This document shows positions 33,714 through 46,346 of a DNA stretch of 64,000 nt, piece by piece. Positions within the stretch are counted from its first letter, which is position 1. Each line of letters starts with the position of its first letter. The notes beneath the pieces were generated by a model. It made no database searches and had not been told where the DNA came from. It worked only from the letters and a program-made list of their open reading frames with translations. The DNA is from Stromatinia cepivora. Taxonomy: Eukaryota; Ascomycota; Leotiomycetes; Helotiales; Sclerotiniaceae. The DNA is taken from the NCBI GenBank assembly GCA_014898415.1, contig RCTD01000002.1, forward strand, positions 1,178,001-1,242,000, in the 5' to 3' direction. Position numbers and translations under genes: made by a program.

Positions 33714-36057
33714 AGGGTGAGTGGAGGGTTGGGAGAGGGGTTGGATTTGGTATTCGGTGGCTTGATTGGTGAGGATAGTGTATGCGAAAAGTGTGGAAGA
33801 AGGGGGTAGTTATATTTCGATGAAGCAATTTGATGAATTTATAGAGCCATGGTGATTATTTTTCTCGCTTGAATTCTCATCCACGAGTAGATATATCCAT
33901 GCATAATTAATTGGCTGTAACACAAAACAAAGTGTCCATATATTAGATTCCTTGAGAGCTCTTTTTTTCTGCTCTGCAATGCACCAACTAACCTTACTCC
34001 CTCCTATATATGCTGAATTTTTCTCTTGATCCCTTGATCCCCAGCTATTATTCTGTACCCGAAATAGAATTGATAAGCTCATGATACCCTTCCTCTCCCA
34101 ATAGACCTTTTGGCCAAATGAACCTCGGTAATGATAGTGAGTACTTCACCAGTAATCATAGAATAAACGCGCTATCAATCATTTCAAGTACTGCCACTCG
34201 TTGCTGCCACATTCGAAGTTATCGAGATCGGAGATTGTAAACTACGTGGAGCTGGACGCATTCGAACCATGGAGTAAAGTGGTTACGAAGCAAAGCGATC
34301 TTCCAACTTGTGTTTCTTGGTCCTAGGTACATGTTGGATTCTCGTTCTTTACCTAGAGGTACACCCTCTGACTAGAGCCTTTTATAAGTCTTACACGGTT
34401 AACACCACGGATGCAGAACTAGAAAAACAAATATTGGGGAGGAAGAGTGAATGTAAGAATTACTAACGCGTCATACTTGACTTCTGTATCCATCACTCGA
34501 AGAGTGGGAATTAAAGATCGAGGTATAAAAGTTCAGAAGAATTTGACTCCGTAAGTCCATCCACAAAAGATATTTTCCGGCTTGGGGACGCCATGGGATC
34601 TAGATTCTAGAATATGGATTTAATCTATCCATTTTTGTGATTTTGATATACCTGTTAAAAATCACAGAACCCGCATGGACATTGGAATATTAAAAAATCT
34701 GGGCTAAAAATATTCAGGAATTCATGACCGACAATAAATCAGTTAGACAAAATAACTCGCAAGCTTGCGCATTAATGTAAAGCGGAACTACAAGGTTCTG
34801 AATGGTTATCTTGTTCAAAAAATACCTATAATTTTAAAATCTCTGGCTTCCGGTTTACTGACAGAGGAACTAATGAAGAAGTTAAAAGCTTAAATACATA
34901 TTGAGTCCTAGTTGAGTCGAGAGAGATGGCCGATAATGGTAACGCACGACTGATAGGAATACATTCGATAGTAGCAAGACCTTAAATGCGTATCTATATC
35001 CTCATCCTGTTCTATGAATATAGAACAGAAATCAGTTTGAATACATTAGAAGCGCTTACGGAAATGATGGATCTGACCCTCAGGGGAAATTCTCGTAAAT
35101 GCAGCTTAAGGACGGCATCAAAAATCGACCTTCTTCAGACTGTCCATATCTCATCTTGTGTCCCTAACACACTTCGAGGAATGTGATTGTGGTAATGATA
35201 ATAACAATCAGCATTCCATCTCTTGCCATCAAAACTAAAAGAAAAAAAAAATATTAGAATCGAGCATAAATAACAACAAGAGTTATTTTTATGTATTCTC
35301 CATCCCGATGAGACCACGGCAATCACAAAAGTGTCTCTGCTGCATGTAATGACGTGTGTACTTTTGTACTCTTCAAAACACTGCGCTCAAGTAAACACTA
35401 TTGAACTCCTCATTATTCTCGCCATTTCGGACGGCAGTGAAGCCGCTTGGAAAAGGGCTGAGGGGCCCCTTATCATCCTATTCATATTCCATCATTGAGT
35501 TATTAAGAGCTAGGCGGATGTGTATTAAATACTCCAGGAGCTTTCTGGGACACAGTGAATATATTTGCTGTGCGATACAAATTATATGCTTGCCACGAAA
35601 ACGGGCACGAGAAATCGATCCAAAACCTGTAGATTAGATCTCCTGATGAGGGTCGTGGATATCGATATGTTATCGAAATTGGTACCAGGATGAGAACTTG
35701 CTCATACCTGGATTTTTTTTAAAAGACTATGGTATGTATAGGAAGGAAACAACATCTAAAAATGACCCTCCAAAAAAACATTTGAAGCTTCTGCACATAT
35801 GTAAAATTGAATGTGCTCAACGCTTGCTGTTTGCAGAAAATTGATATCTTAGTAAACTCTTATACCTCCTTCCAGTTTTCCCTCTTACGATAATGCGATA
35901 TATCCGAGAAAATGATGCTTAACAAGAAGAAAAATGCCGTCCTTTATCCATATATATGCACCCATCCAGACTCCATTTTTGTGCCCTTAACCCCCCCCAT
36001 ATCCCGTCCCGTACCATCCCATCTCACCCCCCATCTCCCATCCTCATACCCACTCAT
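33714..36057. other. 2.3-kb spacer, nothing recognised
   Basis: Convergent space between the SDR (+) and a small membrane protein gene (-). Short frames here lack family resemblance. A GGTTCGAAT-like sequence at 34258-34268 (minus strand) is the only tRNA-like hint and is not supported by an A box or acceptor stem. Confidence 0.5.
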
Positions 36058-36592
36058 CTAAGCCAACAATCCCACAACCCCATAAAGCACCCAACTCATA
36101 GCCAAAAACAGTTGATTTTCCCTCACCTCATTCGTCAACCCAATCGCATCATTAAAATCGCCAGTACCAGGGATCGGCATTTTCGCTTTGCTCTTCCAGA
36201 AATCCCCTACATATTCTCTCGTTACAAGTAAAACTGCAAGATTAACGGTTGAGAGGGCGAATATCGTGCTACTGGTGTAATTTAGGAGGAGGAAGGGAGT
36301 AGCGGTTGAGAGTGTGAGAAGGAGCTGAAAAGAGGGGTTAGTCTGGTTGAGGATGAGGGGTAAATGAGCATGAAATGGAATCAAGACTTACAGCTCCTAC
36401 GCTGGCAGCTTGCGTAGTACGTGTTTTGAATAATTGCTCCTCAGCGATATTTGAATATTTGGCAGCTTTGACGGCTTTATCTTCATAGGAAAGAAGTTTA
36501 GGAATGGCGATTGAGGAGAGATAGAGATTATATCCTGTAAAGGCAATTTGACCAGAGCCTATGAGGCTAAGTATTGCGGCGAAGAACCCCAT
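36058..36592 (-). CDS. Small multi-pass membrane protein, function unknown
   Basis: Two exons, 36592-36392 and 36324-36058, with a 67-bp GT-AG intron, encode about 155 residues. Exon 1 begins MGFFAAILSLIGSGQIAF and ends in SVGA; exon 2 continues as LLLTLSTATPFLLLNY in the same frame, so the splice rejoins one membrane helix. About four hydrophobic segments are visible: near residues 3-24, 63-82, 87-105 and the C-terminal FLAMSWVLYGVVGLLA. A hydrophilic loop (KSKAKMPIPGTGDFNDAIG) lies before the last. I recall similar short proteins as conserved hypotheticals in ascomycetes but cannot name a function. The intron placement with conserved hydrophobic phasing is the main reason to believe it is real. 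Confidence 0.7.
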
Positions 36593-39453
36593 TTTGATTC
36601 GTGATTTCTTATGGATTTGTGTTGGAATTGGGATTTTTTGAAGATTTACACAGTTGAAATTATAGGAATGATGAACGAGAGTCTTGTTGAATTTGAGTTG
36701 AGATAGAAGGGAAGTTCATGAATGTGCCCACTGCCCAGTTTAAAAGCAATGATGTCATTTCTTGGAGCGGGACACGAACTTTGTTGAAACTGTATCCTCG
36801 CCGTGGGTGGAATTGCAGTCCGGAATGGACATCTAATGGTTCCTTACATCGTCGTCGACGATATTTGATTTTGAAGAGAAAGGAGTCCATTTGTTTCAAA
36901 GAGGGAAATTCTGATTGATCCATGCTATGATGATCGCTTTGTAATCTACATGGCGCGGGAAGCATCGAAGCCACATACAAACGGTTATGTTGAAATATGA
37001 TGAAATAAATCATACTCTACTCGGTGAAGGTATTAAAAAAGGGATAGAAACATGAATAAAAGAAAGGAAAATTTTTCTTCCATTTGTTGAGTCATTTGAA
37101 GAACACGATAGCTTTTCCAGAACTCGGAGGATCTCCAAAAAAATTCTAGGCCACAGCAGTCGTGTGCTATATATGAGAGAATATCCGACACCCAAAACAC
37201 CATCGACCTCTTCTCGAATACTGTGGAGGTTCCTTAAAGAACGATGCATGATCGAATCCTTGAGCAAAACTTACGTCGGTAAAAGCTACCATTTTCAAGG
37301 CACCTTCAATCATCGTATCTACAAGATCGAGTGATCACAAATAGTGCTGATTTACTTTTATCCCCCATCAATAATCTCGATATAGTATTTCATTGGGATG
37401 ATACTTTGCTTTCGCCTTGCAATATTATTGTCCGAAGCTGTAGAATGAAATGATATCAATTTCTCTCAGCATGCAGAACCTCAAAACACGCGTATTACCA
37501 ACCGAATCATTGGCAAACGCGGAATAAACATTATGGAACTTGACAGCTGTTTGCATAGTTTCATGGAACACGATCACTCCAAGAAGTGATTTTTCAACTT
37601 TGTATTTGAGTACGAACTCACAACTCGAACTGCCCTCCTGCTGCAGAATGGAACCAGTACTTCTCGACTTGTTGGATGCAGATCATTTGCACAGCTCCTA
37701 TCAAAAAAAGGTACTCCCAGCATTCTTATTTGAGAAACATATTCCCTCGATTTCCAGAAGCTAGAGCATAGGAATCCCCACGATGTAGTCTGTAAAATTG
37801 CACCCACAGTGAATTGACCAGTGTCTGTTCGGTTGAACTGGGTTTGTTCAAGATCGTGCATACTATATTTCTTATGTAGACCTTTTACATACCATACACA
37901 ATGACCCAGCTGTCTCACATCATAGTGAAATTCATACCATGGGGTTCAAGCCACGAGATAGGGAACGGGGCGTGCGAAACGGAATGAGAGAAAAGTCTCC
38001 ATAGACATACATCTATAATCTGTTCCAGAACGAAAGTGAATCGATCAGTAAGACTATTCGATACACAGGAACATTTCCTGCTTGAGCGAGATTCTATCTG
38101 CAACTACTAGAACTGCATCACATATGTATATGCATAGAAATACTTCCATCAATAGGAGAGAGATATAAATCTGCAATAAAGTACGGTAAATCTCATGTCT
38201 CTTTCATTTTTATCAGTCTTTCAGCACCCAGCATACTCATCCCTATACCTAAGATGCATATCCATAGATACATCTTTGTACTGCGAAGAACACTCCAACA
38301 GCACCGAGCTAATGAGTTGGAGATATTATAAAAATAAATGCAAGAAGAAGCGTGACTGTTTCTTACAACAGGATCAATCATAAATACCAGGAGTAAGATA
38401 GCTAGCACAGCTGCATAATCCCAACATCGGATTCAAGTGTTATTTTGGATATATTGGGGTGAAATTTATCGTATGAATCGAAAATCATAAACCATCAATC
38501 ATCAATACTCCGTAGAAGCGAGTATCAAAAGAAGAGGGTCTTTCTAGATCTTCAAATTCTTCCTTTCATATTATATAAATCACAAGAAAATAAAGATAAA
38601 TATTCCAGCTAAAAATATACAACCATTTAGACTATATTTTCCCTAACCACTTCGAAATTAGAATGGCAGGGTTCGAGAAAAAGGAGAATAAGTAAGTCTT
38701 ACTAAAAGATGTAAGAATCTTCCTAAATTCACAGCTTCTAGCATCCATATATCTATATTCTCTTTCTCGCTAGAAATATAGAGTATCTAGTAGGTACACA
38801 CAGTGTGAAAATATAGATATGCGGTTCGTGAATAAGTAAGATTTAACTCTTCACAAAGTAATTCTATTAGTTTCCGATATATTCAGCACTTATTATTTTT
38901 TCTCCTTGACTATTTATTCCTCCTCTTTGATTTCTATCCTATTTCATCTCATCTCATACCATCCAATCTCATTCTACCTCCATTAATCTTTATTCCATCT
39001 CATCTAATGCCTTCCTACCTCATACCATCCAATCCCTTTTATCAAAAAGCAAATCTTCCCCCAAAAGATTATACCATACACCTACCCTCCATACATTACA
39101 CCAACTCACTCAACCATAAATTCAATAACTTGTACTTTAATTATACGATTATTATAAATAAACTCAAAATTACTTCCATTCTTAGATATAAGAATACCAT
39201 AATAAATATGAAACAATCCCCTGGAGAATCTTTATCCGAAGTAAAGTGAATGAAATAAATGGATAAAAAATATGATGCGAAAGTTTTCCATTAATCTGCA
39301 CTAGCAGTCAGAATTTATATACGATCTATGCCAAATCATAGCCCGGAAGCCGATGAAAAAGAATACTTTTAATTTCGTCTAATCATAGGTATGTTTATTC
39401 TCGCTTCTCTTCTCATCTATAACGCATCTAGGTATCATATTTTTGTACTCCCC
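36593..39453. other. 2.9-kb spacer, nothing recognised
   Basis: Between two minus-strand genes. The left part must hold the promoter of the small membrane protein. Frames of 60-115 codons appear on both strands but none has a recognisable domain or sensible splice to others. From about 38.5 to 39.3 kb it is AT-rich with CATCTCATC-type short repeats. Confidence 0.5.
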
Positions 39454-40428
39454 CTAACTCTCATAAATCAATTTTCTATCCCCCATCACCCCCCAAAACT
39501 CCTGCACAATCTCCTTTTGACCACTAGGTGCTCCTCTAACTGCCAAATACTTCCTCCCATCAACCTCACAATTCCATTGTCCTGGATTTCCTCCAACCAT
39601 AATACCTCCAGCTTCAACCAAAATACACCAACCAGCCGCAACATCCCAAGCCCAACAACCTCCCTCCCAAAAAATATCTTGTTGTCCACTAGCCACATGC
39701 ACTAAATTCAAAGCTGCGCTTCCCAAGCCCCTCAGCGAATGTACCATCGAACCTCCATCTTCTTTCGCCGCGGATAATTTTCTAAAAACATCGCATTTGA
39801 GATCGAAATTATGTCCTGAGCGATCGGAACCCCATTCTGCGCTGACGAGACAAGTACTTAGATCTTTTAATGGTTCTGGTTCTTTCTTTAGCGGTAAGCT
39901 AAATTTTTCTCCACCTTTGCGTGTTACGAATGAGCCATGGCCTTTGATACCACCGAAGAGGTCACCGGTGAATGGATTATATATAACTCCCACACTGGGG
40001 ATTTTATCGACGACAAAACCTAGAGAGATGCAGAAGGCGGGATAGGCATGCACGAAGTTTGTTGTGCCGTCTATGGGATCGCAGATGAAGGTTGGAGCGG
40101 AAGTGAGTTTAGTTTCGCCTTTGACGAAGGTTTCTTCGCCGATGAAAGAGTATGTTGGGTAGGCGGAGGTGAGACGGGTGGAGACCATTGCTTCGACTGC
40201 TTTGTCGGTTTCGGTTACGAGGTCGGCGGCTGGATGAGGAGGGATGTTAGAGGAGATTATGTAGGGGCAATGGATAGATGATGAAGGGGGCAAGAATGTA
40301 TTTTACTTACTATTCATCTTGGTTCCAGAGCTCAGGTATGAAGGGGTCGCGGCCATAATCATACGACCTGCTTCATGAGCAATTTCGATCAAGAGATCGT
40401 GGATTTCTTGGAGGTTGACTTCGGCCAT
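39454..40428 (-). CDS. Inositol monophosphatase family phosphatase
   Basis: Mg2+-dependent, lithium-sensitive-type phosphatase family that releases myo-inositol from inositol monophosphate. Two exons, 40428-40311 and 40229-39454, with an 81-bp GT-AG intron; about 297 residues. The splice joins SGTKMN to TADLVTETDKAVE, the usual family sequence. Metal-binding motifs are all present: IGEE (about residue 87), DPIDGTTNFVH (about 108-118) and WAWDVAAGWCILVEAGG near the C-terminus. The Gly-rich loop (GDLFGGIKGHGSF) is also typical. Fungal paralogues include the quinate-cluster qutG/qa-x proteins, but no quinate genes are nearby, so a housekeeping inositol-recycling role is the simpler reading. Confidence 0.94.
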
Positions 40429-41164
40429 TTTGGAGGTGTGTTAAAGAATGCTATAGTATTTAGTTAGGAGATGAAATAGCAAGGGGGAAGTAAAGAATGA
40501 ATGAAAGAGACGTTCTTTATATGCAATGCAAGAAGGAAAGAGTTGGGCGAGTGAGGTGAGCTCCAAAGTGGGGCTGGAGGGGTTATCATGAAGTTATCTT
40601 ATCAGCACGTGGGGAGCACTATGGGCAGGAACTGGTGGTATTAAGTAACCTTAGAGCAAAACCTATAGTATAGGACAGTACTTTTTCCCACCGATTAGCA
40701 GTAGAATAGAAGAGAAGAGGAAGGTTTGGGTTGTGACATCGTTGAGTGGCATCTGGTGTGAAGATAAGGCAGCGCACCACTGGTCCCTTGGCAGAAGGAT
40801 ATCCTGGAAATAAACATTCCAACGAGTCACATAGAGGTCGATGTCAGGTACTGGTAGATTAGCTCCTGAGAGCTTTCTTTCATCCCGGACAAATCTAACA
40901 ATTCCTAATACAGAAACACCCAAATTTATGCACAGCTTCAGTAAAGTCGAGGTACCCCACAATGTTTTCCAGCTCTTCGCATTCAGATGATCATTACTTG
41001 GTAACTTGGAAAGAGTATTGTGGTTCAGCTTTTGAAATAGGATGTGCATTCGTGATTTTCCTTCGTCCCATATAAGTACAGCCACGCCCGGTGAGTATCG
41101 CAGATTCATTGACCCATTGTACCGTATCACCATTTAGGAATCGTAACCTCCATCCCTGATTCTC
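40429..41164. other. Spacer upstream of the inositol monophosphatase gene
   Basis: About 735 bp. It holds the promoter of the phosphatase gene and the 3' end of the next minus-strand gene. A 156-codon minus-strand frame at 40663-41133 is present, but I do not recognise it and its position as a promoter argues against it. Confidence 0.45.
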
Positions 41165-41878
41165 CTACATATTCTCCCTAAACATTGATCTCCTCTCCGA
41201 ATGATTATCATCCTGCGTCTTATGGTTCTTTGTGTTGGAGTCCATTGGTCGAGGACTAACGCCTCTCAATTGGTTTGGATCATCGAAAGGATTCTTTGCT
41301 GGTTGTATTCCCATCTCCTCATCATAACGTCTATCGAGCCCAGCTTTTGATCCTCCAACATATGGTTCCGGTTCGCGACTCAAGCTTCTACCACGAGGAG
41401 GACTTGAGAAGCCCGTAGGTACCGTACCCGACGCTCCCGCGACCCCCGAATTTCCGCCATGTAAACCAAGCTCTTCTTCCTCAAAATATCCTCCAGGTCC
41501 ATATGCATCTGCTTCAGTTCCTACTCGGGCATCCCAGGCATCATCAGGATCCAGTGGACCAAAACCTCGATTTGCTGCGCGACCGCGTACGTTGCTGCTC
41601 AATGGCTCCTCATATGCTCCTCCTGCTGATCGATTATTGCGATTTTTTAAACCATTAACTTTATCCTTTACCCATCCGACCATTCCGCCTTGTCCTGACC
41701 CGGATCCTCCATACCTACTAGATCCGCCGCTAAATGGGTTGTAGGATGATAAAGATGGTTGTGGTAAGCCTAATCGTCGTGCGCGCAAATGTGTGTATAT
41801 GATCCAAGCAACACCTCCGATGACAGCGACGATTAAAACTATGACAAAGAAGGCGCCTACACCTGAAATATGCGCCAT
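41165..41878 (-). CDS. Single-pass membrane protein of a conserved fungal family
   Basis: Single exon of 237 residues from the ATG at 41878 (an in-frame ATG at 41902 would add eight residues; the MAHISGVGAFF start looks like the family's). One N-terminal membrane helix (about residues 7-28, FFVIVLIVAVIGGVAWIIY) is followed by a basic stop-transfer HLRARRLG and a long disordered Gly/Ser/Asp-rich tail. The tail contains conserved blocks: SLSSYNPF, VGWVKDKVNG, RGFGPLDPDDAWDARVGTEADAYGPGG and LDRRYDEEMG. I recall homologues being labelled acid phosphatase-like, but no phosphatase motif is visible, so that label should not be trusted. Probably an N-out, C-in surface or endomembrane protein of unknown role. 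Confidence 0.78.
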   Translation of the reverse strand: MAHISGVGAFFVIVLIVAVIGGVAWIIYTHLRARRLGLPQPSLSSYNPFSGGSSRYGGSGSGQGGMVGWVKDKVNGLKNRNNRSAGGAYEEPLSSNVRGRAANRGFGPLDPDDAWDARVGTEADAYGPGGYFEEEELGLHGGNSGVAGASGTVPTGFSSPPRGRSLSREPEPYVGGSKAGLDRRYDEEMGIQPAKNPFDDPNQLRGVSPRPMDSNTKNHKTQDDNHSERRSMFRENM

Positions 41879-43124
41879 CGTTGAAGATTTCAACAGTTGC
41901 ACATAAGATGTAGTTTTATTGTTGGTGGTTGAGAGTTATTCTTTGAGTTATGATGGAGAGGTAGGCAATCAGGCCAACGAGTACTTGATGAGGCAGTGGT
42001 GTTTTATCAATGCAAAAAGATAAAGATGATAAGGTTTCAATTGCAAGAACCAATTTTAGGAAACTCAACTTAACAAGGAGGAAGCCTGTGAGTTCACCAA
42101 TTTAAGTGAGATAAGAAGATATATTGATGGATTGAAATAAAAGTTTGATGTGAAGAGCATATTGTGGTTTTCTTTGAATTATTCAATAGATAAGGTACCT
42201 ACCTACCTAATAATGGAATTTTGAAACGGCAAAACAATGTTTGAAACGGTGAATCAGTCTTTGGTTTCGAATCACATGACACACATTTGGGTTTGGGTGA
42301 TTGGAGAGTTGAGGAGTGATTGGAGAGTGAGGAGTGATTGGAGAGTGAGGAGTGATTGGAGTGAAGAGTGATTTTCATCAACCGAATTTACCCCGCCATT
42401 ATAACAATCAATGTATTGAACAACTTCTTCATATGATACTAAATCTATGCCTTAACCACAATCAGTAAGGAATCCCTTAACTCTCTTTATACTCGTTATC
42501 CACCAACAATAAGACATCAACTTCATCAACCACGCAAGACTTTGTTCATAACTACTCTGATGCTATCTATTCCTTTATAATAAAAGCCATTCCACTTTCA
42601 CAAAGTCTCAAGCCATAATTCAATAATCTCAAGATCAGATAAGACGGATCTACGTTAACAATCTGCAGAAGCTGACCATTCATCCCATGTATTTTAATCG
42701 AATAATGTGATATTTCCTGCAGATGAGGCATGATTTTTCAGGGATCGACCTTTTTCCTTGTACATTTTGCTGCACTCTCATCAAATGAAATCCCCCCTCA
42801 AGATCAGATAATAACCTGAAAATTGAATTTTCAATCCGAGGCTTTAAGGTTCTACATCATTTCTATCATATTATTCCTATCTACTTATCAATTTGTCCAA
42901 GTTGAACACCATCACGATTTCACGAATCACGAATCACGATTACCGCCTCACCCGGAAGGAATAATATTCCCGTATCAAATCACCATCATCGAGTTCTCTG
43001 TTCCACCCATCAACTCATTCCCGCCTACCTAACCTTAAATTCTTTCGCAAAAAAGACCCCCCCCTCCTATCTTAGTCTGTCCCAGTGGGGCCTGACAACG
43101 TGCAACGATGCCTCCTAGTTGCAT
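41879..43124. other. Divergent spacer with an 18-bp minisatellite
   Basis: About 1.25 kb between the single-pass membrane protein (-) and the OPT transporter (+), so both promoters lie here. No gene-like frame apart from repeat-encoded ones. Confidence 0.5.
42299..42373. repeat. 18-bp minisatellite GATTGGAGAGTGAGGAGT
   Basis: Two exact 18-bp units flanked by a 19-bp unit with one inserted T and a 16-bp shortened unit, then GATT. It lies between divergent genes, about 420 bp upstream of one start and 750 bp upstream of the other. The near identity of units suggests recent slippage. Confidence 0.9.
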
Positions 43125-46100
43125 ATGACATCCCGCCCACCTAACGTTTCCGCAACAGGCGGCAGAAGTAGGGGATCGGGTGACTCTTCTGACTGTATTA
43201 TAGAAGGCTCAGGTGTTCCTCTTTCTTTTCTTCAGCCCTATCCATCGAATAATATTGGCAGGCAACCATTACCCGTCGAACCACTCTATCTGTACAATCA
43301 GAGTTCAAATCACGGTCGTTATCATCCAACAAACCACAACGACGACGAGGAGGAAGAACTTTATCCGGAATCTACCTCTAATCTTCTTAGACGACATATA
43401 CAAGATTCCGCAGAGACAGAAGACGATGCTTCACGGCACAACTTAGCAGATGACAACACAAACTCAATAAACATTTTTCAAAGAATACAGAGACTTATGT
43501 CCAAGACACCCCTTCTATTACGCTCCGCGCCCGGCTTCGGCACAGGATCATATGGAGCAGCTCCTGTGGGCGCATCGACAGAGAACAGTGAAGAAGAGGA
43601 TGAACATCTTGTGAGAAGAGAGAAGAGAAAGAAGAGTTCATCGGCCCTAAGAAATCTGAGGAATTCTAGCAGCGCTGCAACATTCAAGTCAACCAGATCG
43701 AATTCGGGCCCATCCTCATCTGCGAACGTTGGTACTGCCTCGCGGACAAGACACCGTACAGGAAGTAAAACACAAAATGATGGGACAGAGGAGGTGGAGC
43801 TGGGGGCTTCCCCGATTAAGATCCGTGATGCGGATTCGGATTCCATTTCAACAGATGAAGATACAGAGGAAGTTCTGCTAGAGGAAGAAGAACAGGAAGA
43901 GGATGCATATTCGATAGATGATGAAGATCCGCCGGACAATTCTCCTTATGCCCAAGTTCGCGCTTCAGTATCTGCCATTGATAATACAACTCTGTCAATC
44001 AACACCCCTCGGATGTGGGCACTTTCTATGCTTTTTGCTATTCTTGGTTCTTCAACGAATCTTTTCTTTTCTTTACGTTACCCGAGCGTTTCCATTACAC
44101 CTGTTATCGCTCTTCTACTTGTACATCCACTTGGATTGATGTGGGATGGATTCCTCAAACGACGAGACGACCCTGATGAAGAGTTTGTAGATGGGCATCG
44201 AAGTCCAACTCGTGAAGGTAATGAACACAGTGGAAAGTCTGCGACTGGCTTACGGCGATTGAGGTTATGGTTGGCACAGGGAAAATGGAATGAAAAAGAG
44301 CATAGTTGTGTCTACATCAGCAGCAATGTCTCCTTTGGCTTTGCATTTGCAACCGATGTCATTGTTGAACAGACACACTTTTACAACCAGAAAGTTGGTA
44401 TCATGTATCAAGTACTCCTCATTCTTTCTACACAGATATTGGGATATGCTTTTGCAGGTCTCACTAGACGTTTCTTGGTTCGACCTGGTGGAATGATATG
44501 GCCTGGAACATTAATGTCGGCTGCCATGTTTACAACATTGCATAAGGAGGAGAACACAATTGCCAATGGTTGGAAAATCACTCGATGGAAGTTTTTCTTC
44601 GTCGTTTGGTTCTGTTCCTTTATATTTTACTTCTTACCCGGTTTACTGATGCCTGCACTAAGCTACTTCAGTGTCATTACCTGGTTTGCACCAAAAAATG
44701 TAATCGTTGCGAACTTATTTGGTGTGGCTTCAGGACTTGGCCTCTTTCCCGTAACCTTCGATTGGGCTCAAATTGCCTATATTGGATCACCACTTCTAAC
44801 TCCATTCTGGGCCGCGATGAACGTCGTTGGAGGTCTCGTCATTGTGATGTGGATCCTTGCACCCATTGCCTACTATAAGAATATCTTCTTCTCATCTTAT
44901 ATGCCAATTTTATCCTCATCCGTTTTCGACAACACTGGAAAGATATACGATGTCAGCAAGATCTTAACTTCTGATTTCCTGTTTGATAAGCAAGCATACG
45001 AGAATTATAGTCGTGTGTTCCTACCCATTACTTATGTTCTCAGTTATGGACTTCAATTCGCTGCTCTTGCCTCACTCTTGACACATACTACATGTTGGCA
45101 TGGTAGAGATATTTGGAAGCAATGGAAAAGGTCACTAAAGGAAGTTGAAGGGGAAGCAAAACCTGCGTATGATCCTGTACCTGCATCAAATGGAAACGGC
45201 CATAGAAGGGGGGCTTCGGCAAACAGCCACAGGCTGAATCTTGAAAGAACCCCTTCATACATGAATGATATAATCAGTCAAGAAGATGTGCATAACAGGC
45301 TTATGAGAAGGTACAAGGATGCACCAATGACTTGGTATCTAATTACATTCGTATCTATGCTTGCAGTTGGGATATTTGTCGTGGAATAGTAAGTACTCGT
45401 ATATCTTTGCATAAAATATATTTATATTGATGCCGTTGTTAGTTACCCCGTGCATTTACCGTGGTACGGTCTACTCCTTGCATTGGGAATCTGCACCGTC
45501 CTCTTTATTCCAATAGGAATAGTCATGGCCATTACGAATCAACATAGCAGTATATATCTCATTTGCCAATTGGTCTGTGGTGCAGTCTTCCCAGGTCGTC
45601 CTGTCGCAAATATGGTGTTTGTCACTTACGGATATATCTCTTCTTCTCAAGGAATCAAGTTCTCATCTGATTTGAAACTCGGGCATTACATGAAGATCCC
45701 GCCCCGGATTTTATTTTCCGTTCAAATGGCCGCGACAATTGTTTCTTCAATCACACAAATTGGTGTTCTCAATTGGATGTTCGCCAACGTTCCAAATATC
45801 TGCACTCCCCAGGCTATCAACGGGTTCGTTTGTCCACTCGCCCGTGTGCACTTTAACGGAAGTATTCTTTGGGGAGTCGTAGGACCTGGTCAATTTTTCG
45901 GCCCTAACGCCACCTACCGGGCCCTCGTATGGTGTTTCCCTATTGGCGCCGTTGCGCCCATCATCCTGTGGCTCTATTCACGCAACAAAAAACACAGCAT
46001 TGTAAGGAAGATTAATCTTCCCGTCTTATTTGGCTCTCTATCATGGATTCCTCCTGCTACAGGACTCAACTTTTCCGTCTGGGCACTAGTATGCTATCTC

Positions 46101-46346
46101 TTTAATTATGTTATCAAGAGAAGACATTCAGCATGGTGGGCCAAGTATACAATGACATTGAGCGCGGCATTAGATTCAGGACTTGCATTTGGACTGGTGG
46201 TGGTGTTTTTCGGATTTGTCTATCCGGGATGGATGGACAATTTTAAGTGGTGGGGAACAGAAATCTATAAAAAGGGTTGTGATTGGCAAGCTTGTCCGTA
46301 TAAAACAGTACCTGAAGGTACGCATTTCGGGCCGGATACATGGTAG
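43125..46346 (+). CDS. OPT-family oligopeptide transporter
   Basis: Proton-coupled transporter of the oligopeptide transporter (OPT/ISP4) family, importing small peptides, glutathione or metal-siderophore chelates in fungi. Two exons, 43125-45388 and 45443-46346, with a 54-bp GT-AG intron that restores FVVEYYPVHLPWYG; about 1055 residues. The first ~290 residues are hydrophilic and unusually long, with basic-Ser runs and Asp/Glu clusters (EEEEQEEDAYSIDDEDPPD). Membrane segments then begin with MWALSMLFAILGSSTNLFF. Family landmarks include FLVRPGGMIWPGTLMSAAMF, SYFSVITWFAP, HSSIYLICQLVCGAVFPGRP, MAATIVSSITQIGVLNWMF and NFSVWALVCYLFNYVIKRR. The C-terminus ends with a short cysteine-containing loop. 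The long acidic tail may serve in trafficking or regulation; substrate is not readable. Confidence 0.94.

Noticed and set aside
34250..34290. Possible tRNA B box (GGTTCGAATGC, minus strand)
   Set aside because: No matching A box, cloverleaf or acceptor stem at the right distance.
40663..41133. 156-codon minus-strand frame upstream of the inositol monophosphatase gene
   Set aside because: No recognisable domain, mixed composition, overlaps the expected promoter; kept only as a note.
42299..42373. CRISPR-like array
   Set aside because: Units are contiguous with no spacers, and the organism is a fungus; it is a minisatellite.
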